This document shows positions 60,187-64,000 of a DNA stretch of 64,000 nt, piece after piece. The position numbers and the translations under genes are program-made. How positions within the stretch are numbered: position 1 is the first letter of the stretch; each line of letters starts with the position of its first letter. Origin of the DNA: Hexactinellida sp. DTS-2022 (taxonomy: Eukaryota > Porifera > Hexactinellida); the NCBI GenBank assembly GCA_028753945.1, contig JAPNXP010000012.1:5354501-5418500 (forward strand), given 5' to 3'. The notes under the pieces were generated by a model that made no database searches, was not told where the DNA came from, and worked only from the letters and a program-made list of their open reading frames with translations.

Positions 60187-60945
60187 CTAACAACTAACAA
60201 CAATAAATTATCCCAACAAGTTAAGTATCTATTAACACCTAATTTCTGGACAGTATTTATAATGTTTTTTAAATTTGTCGATCAATCGAATCGCATATTC
60301 AGTTCCTTTTCATTATTAATACAAACACCAAGGGACGGTGTAACGGAGTGAGACATTTGTGTATTGTTCTGTGAGACCTGCACACAATATAGTAATCCTT
60401 GAAAATGTTAATTAATTTTTTAATTAATTAATTAATTACGTGTAATTTTAATTTAATTACACATAAGATAAGACTTTGTTTCAACTATGTTTTATTAATT
60501 AATAAACTAATACATAAACTCTAGGTAGCCTATAATACCGAAACAATGACATAAAATCAGACTGTATTAACCTGTTCTAATAATGACATCTGTTTCAGTT
60601 TGAATTAGAAAATATTTAATATTCTTATTTGTTGTTGTTTATTAGTAACTTGAAGATGAGGTGTCACACTAGCAACAACTCTTTGGCTCAGGAATGTGGT
60701 TAGTCATGGCTGGATGTTCTCCGCAATAATATTGCTCTACAGTTGTTTATTTATTTATTTATTTGCTATTATGGCTCGAATATATAGTTTCTATGACTAA
60801 TGATTTCTAACTTATTACGGATCAGAATTGAATAGAAATTCGAAAAAAGCGCGCTTTTAAAATATAACATTTTTGACACACTTTCCCCAGCAATTTCTGC
60901 GGCAAGGAAATTACGTAGATTTATAAGAATCGAGGCTCCAGTTTG

Positions 60946-62250
60946 ATGTATGCGCATATTTCTATGAATTTATACACAGATTCTACAGTATTTCTATTAG
61001 ATTTATTTGAAGAGTTATTTTCAGCTCCCATGGAGACTACTACTCAGATTCCTAAACTTGACCGTTCTATTTCCCTCCCCACCGACCTCAGGGACGACCG
61101 TAGAAAGCCGCCCTGTCTGCAAATGGACATGGGACCCTACGACAACAACAACATGCATTCCCCGATCCCAACCATCCCGATCCTCTCCCCCCTCACGCCG
61201 GTCGAAACCAACCCCCTCAACCGATTCAAGCGCCAGGTGACCCCCCGACTGACCCCCTGGAAGCTCCAGGACTACCATCACTCCGTCATCGGCCTGCACC
61301 ACGAGATTATGGATTTCTACAGCTACATGCTCCCCACGCCCGCGGAGAAGAAGCTCCGATCGGGGCTGGTCTCGCGTGTCCGTTCCCTCCTTCTGTCCCG
61401 TCTGCCCGAGGCCCGACTCGAGGTGTTTGGCAGCTGTAGCACGCAGACCTACCTCCCCTCCTCGGACGTGGACCTGGTCATATTCGGAGCCAGCTCAGAA
61501 AACCCGCTACGCGTGATGGAGGAGGAGCTACGGGCCGCAGGACTGGCCAGCAGGGAAATAACATTCATTGAGAAGGTGACCGTCCCGATTCTCCGCTTCA
61601 CGGAGGTGACCACCGGCGTCCGAATCGACCTGAGTTCGGACACGCACTCGGGGCCCGAGGCGGCCTCTCTCGTCAAGAAGTTCATCAAGAGCTACTCGGC
61701 GCTTCCCAAGCTCCTGGTGGTTATAAAGCAGTTCCTCCTCCAGAGGGATTTCAACGAGGTGTACTCGGGGGGCCTGAGTTCGTACGCACTGACGCTCCTG
61801 ATTGTTAACTTCCTACAGCTGCACCCGAGACGCATGGCTACTGATGAGGACGCCAACCTGGGGGTGCTGCTAATAGAGTTCTTTGAGTTGTACGGTCGGC
61901 TGTTCAACTATAAGAACACGGGCATACGCGTGACGGACGGAGGTTCGTATTTCCTAAAGAAGTACCACCCGTCGTATTATGAGGAGAGCTCGCTGCTCCT
62001 ATTTATAGAAGACCCTCTCGACAGTAAGAAGGTTGTCACTCGCGGCGCGTTCCACTTCCCAATAATCCGACACGCGTTCGAACACGCATTCCTATTGCTC
62101 TGTTCTGCTGTCCTGGGAAACGGGATTCCGAACGGGTATCAGTCCACCCTGGGATTAATTATTTTCTTAGAAAGGGACTGGGTGGACCGACGGGAGGATT
62201 GGGAGAAAAGCTGGGGTGACCTTCTTCCTGGGACAGATAGCGAACTATAA
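60946..62250 (+). CDS. Non-canonical poly(A) polymerase, TENT4 (PAPD5/PAPD7, Trf4) type
   Basis: TENT4 enzymes add mixed or poly(A) tails to RNAs for decay or stabilisation in the nucleus. The frame from the ATG at 60946 gives 434 residues; Met29 (METTTQIPKLDRS) at 61030 is an equally good start. The nucleotidyltransferase motif FGSCSTQTYLPSSDVDLVIF has the first two catalytic aspartates at 174 and 176. The third is in VRIDLSSD. The central domain keeps VIKQFLLQRDFNEVYSGGLS, LQLHPR, LLIEFFELYGRLFNY, IRVTDGGSYF and LFIEDPLD, close to human PAPD5. The long C-terminal basic tail of vertebrate forms is absent. No intron. Confidence 0.9.
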   Translation: MYAHISMNLYTDSTVFLLDLFEELFSAPMETTTQIPKLDRSISLPTDLRDDRRKPPCLQMDMGPYDNNNMHSPIPTIPILSPLTPVETNPLNRFKRQVTPRLTPWKLQDYHHSVIGLHHEIMDFYSYMLPTPAEKKLRSGLVSRVRSLLLSRLPEARLEVFGSCSTQTYLPSSDVDLVIFGASSENPLRVMEEELRAAGLASREITFIEKVTVPILRFTEVTTGVRIDLSSDTHSGPEAASLVKKFIKSYSALPKLLVVIKQFLLQRDFNEVYSGGLSSYALTLLIVNFLQLHPRRMATDEDANLGVLLIEFFELYGRLFNYKNTGIRVTDGGSYFLKKYHPSYYEESSLLLFIEDPLDSKKVVTRGAFHFPIIRHAFEHAFLLLCSAVLGNGIPNGYQSTLGLIIFLERDWVDRREDWEKSWGDLLPGTDSEL

Positions 62251-62876
62251 TTTGTAACTTCAGATGAGTGAGTGTCTTGTCTGAGTAGGTTTGAATATAT
62301 TCTTTATTGTTTTATTACTCTACGCACACATATAGACTGTTATCATTATTATTAAATCACTTTACTAACACAATACTATTTGTTAGTTGCGTGTTATTAA
62401 TTGTTTATAACAAATTATATGAAACTTCTTATTTTTACGGAAAATATCAAAATGCTAGCCCTAGGTGTTACTTTATTGATATAAATTATTTGTTTTTATT
62501 TTACTGTATGCATGTCATATGTAGATTTGTTAGTTAGTTTCCCCGTGTCTTATGTAGAAGCTAGATTTACACTATTAGTTACTGAATTCTTATATTGTGT
62601 CTCATGGGTTACAGATGCTCCTAGGGTCACGATTTTTGATGATTTTTGTACACATTAAAAAGAAAAGTTATACTAAACCCTCATTTTACCATTAGATTTA
62701 TAACAAAATTCTTCTTCTGATACAAATTACGATTTTACTAATTGTGCTTAGTTTCTGCCATAATAAAGTGCTAATTTTCTTTGTTTATTTGCATGTACAG
62801 TTTATCTACTGCTTTATATTTTAATAATTGAGTTTGACTATACTATTGACATGATTCCTATGGGTCACATTAGTTG
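62251..62876. other. AT-rich spacer after the TENT4 gene
   Basis: I see no inverted repeat or coding frame that I would support. It must contain the T-rich 3' region of the TENT4 gene and the promoter of the next gene. Confidence 0.5.
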
Positions 62877-64000
62877 ATGGGTGGGTTACTGGACAGAATA
62901 GAGTCCCTGTCCCCTCAGGGCAAGACCTACTCGGTGGCCGGTCGGTCCCCTGACCCTCTCTCCTCCCCTGACCTCATACAGCCCACCCGACAGAGGGGGC
63001 TCTGGGGGGGCAGGGGTACACCGGATAGCGGGAGGCAGGTCCTGTGTCTCTCTGCTAGCGCCTACTGGCTGAGCGAGAATAATATCTGGGAGCCTGTGGT
63101 GGAGGGGAGGAGCAGCTTGTCGCTCTTCAAACTAACCAGCGGTAAATACTCCGTATTGTATAGTATAACTCCGTTATAACGTACCCCCCAGGGAATGGAA
63201 TAAGTACGTATTATCCGAGTGTACGTACTAACCGAGTTTACCCTACATAGAAATACATACTGCGTTTTAATATTGGTTAAATTAAATTGGTACGTACTAA
63301 GGTAAATTATAACCGAGTTATACTGTAATTTTCTCTCAAGAATACTTCATTATTAACCAATAATTAATTCTTTTATTTAATGATTAATATTATCAAAACA
63401 CTCATTCCTTGTGACCTTAAATTGGCCTCGATATTATTTGTATATTTATCTAGGCCCCGAGGAGGAATATAGAGTGACGGTGCATAGTGATGACGTCACG
63501 CTAGAGCTGGGGAATATCTGGGTGCCCCGCGTGGAGGTGGTCCGGACGGACAGTTCCTCTGTCTACTGGGAGGACACCAGGGGGCGCGTGTGGGGGGTCA
63601 GGTTCCCGCTGGAGGGGGACACACTCCGGTTTATAGCTGGGTGCTCCCCCCTCAGCCTCAGACCCGGGGTCACCCGTCTCCGAGAGGGGGCCAGGTGGGT
63701 GCCCCCTATCCCCCCTGCCGAGGGGTCCAGAGGATCTCCGGATATCGAGACGGGACCATCCGACACACAGGTAACTATTGTGGTTATTTTAGAATAAAGT
63801 ATTTTCCCGAATTGTTTCGAGGGCCAAATTTACCCTCAAATTTTTGAAAATCAAGAAAATTATATTTAGGTGGATTCTAAATTATAATGGTTCTCAGCTA
63901 CAGTAAACATACGAAAATGTCTAAATTAGTTTACACTTCAGTTATCAATAGTGAGTATTATTTTGTAATACAAATGTTATGTTGTTTATTGACCCGGCGC
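62877..64000 (+). CDS. WH1/PH-like domain protein, first two exons, cut by window end
   Basis: Exon 1 is 62877-63141 and exon 2 is 63454-63770, joined in phase 1; a donor (CAG/gtaact) at 63771 shows that the gene continues beyond the window. The visible 194 residues start MGGLLDRIESLSPQGKTY. Across the junction the text SASAYWLSENNIWEPVVEGR, SLSLFKLTSGPEEEYRVTV, LELGNIWVPRVEVV and VYWEDTRGRVWGVRF has the strand pattern of a WH1/PH-fold domain, as at the N-terminus of FKBP15. The match is by pattern only. Intron 1 contains a pogo-like MITE (63166-63335). The last 230 bp of the window is intronic. Confidence 0.5.

Overview
The window is nuclear DNA of a eukaryote, most likely a metazoan with a compact genome. 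Tetraspanin, kinastrin (SKAP/KNSTRN), MDM1, SVIP, BLOC1S3, FBXO30/40, LMF1, ASB-type SOCS box and UBA2 genes sit only a few hundred bases apart. They have either no introns or short GT-AG introns. Several coiled-coil/NHL-type genes, GC-rich exons and AT-rich spacers packed with small inverted-repeat elements would suit a sponge or another early-branching animal, but the species cannot be fixed from the sequence alone. I saw no tRNA or rRNA gene, no reverse transcriptase, no capsid or envelope gene and no CRISPR array.

Layout. 0-5.7 kb: 3' part of a TPR gene, a small PARP-type zinc-finger gene, an LMF1-like gene, a frameshifted beta-propeller gene, and a spacer with an LMF1 relic and two non-autonomous DNA elements. 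5.7-17.7 kb (all minus strand): BUB1 kinase, MDM1, a long fold-back element, MRPL24, MRPL13, three-exon PSMD4/Rpn10 and an eight-repeat annexin. 18.0-29.0 kb: one ten-exon minus-strand gene reconstructed here from splice sites and phases. It encodes about 639 aa: two Cys/His-rich modules, a poly-Q linker, five C-x4-C...C-x3-H fingers and a PARP catalytic domain. Its introns hold whole genes (GFER/ALR, an LRAT-like gene, BLOC1S3, an FBXO30/40-like gene), a 1.8 kb minisatellite and several MITEs. 29.7-36.4 kb: a tetraspanin, then a 16-exon CCCH/RS-rich gene (ZC3H18-like, 1180 aa). 37.3-41.3 kb: a decayed NHL-type pseudogene and five-exon NFS1. 41.3-50.2 kb: a large rearranged duplication with two inverted copies of an NHL-type gene plus SVIP. 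50.4-64 kb: KNSTRN, actin, UBA2 (four exons), a DPY-30/RIIa-like gene, an ankyrin/SOCS-box gene ending in a CaaX box, a TENT4-type poly(A) polymerase and the 5' part of a WH1/PH-like gene.

Functionally the window is a neighbourhood of housekeeping genes, not an operon. It covers spindle and centriole control (BUB1, MDM1, KNSTRN), ubiquitin and SUMO work (PSMD4, UBA2, FBXO, SOCS box, SVIP/p97), mitochondria (MRPL24, MRPL13, NFS1, GFER) and RNA work (ZC3H18-like, TENT4). The most unusual parts are the multi-finger PARP gene with its nested genes, the SVIP/NHL inverted duplication, and a strong excess of the palindrome CAGCTG in exons.
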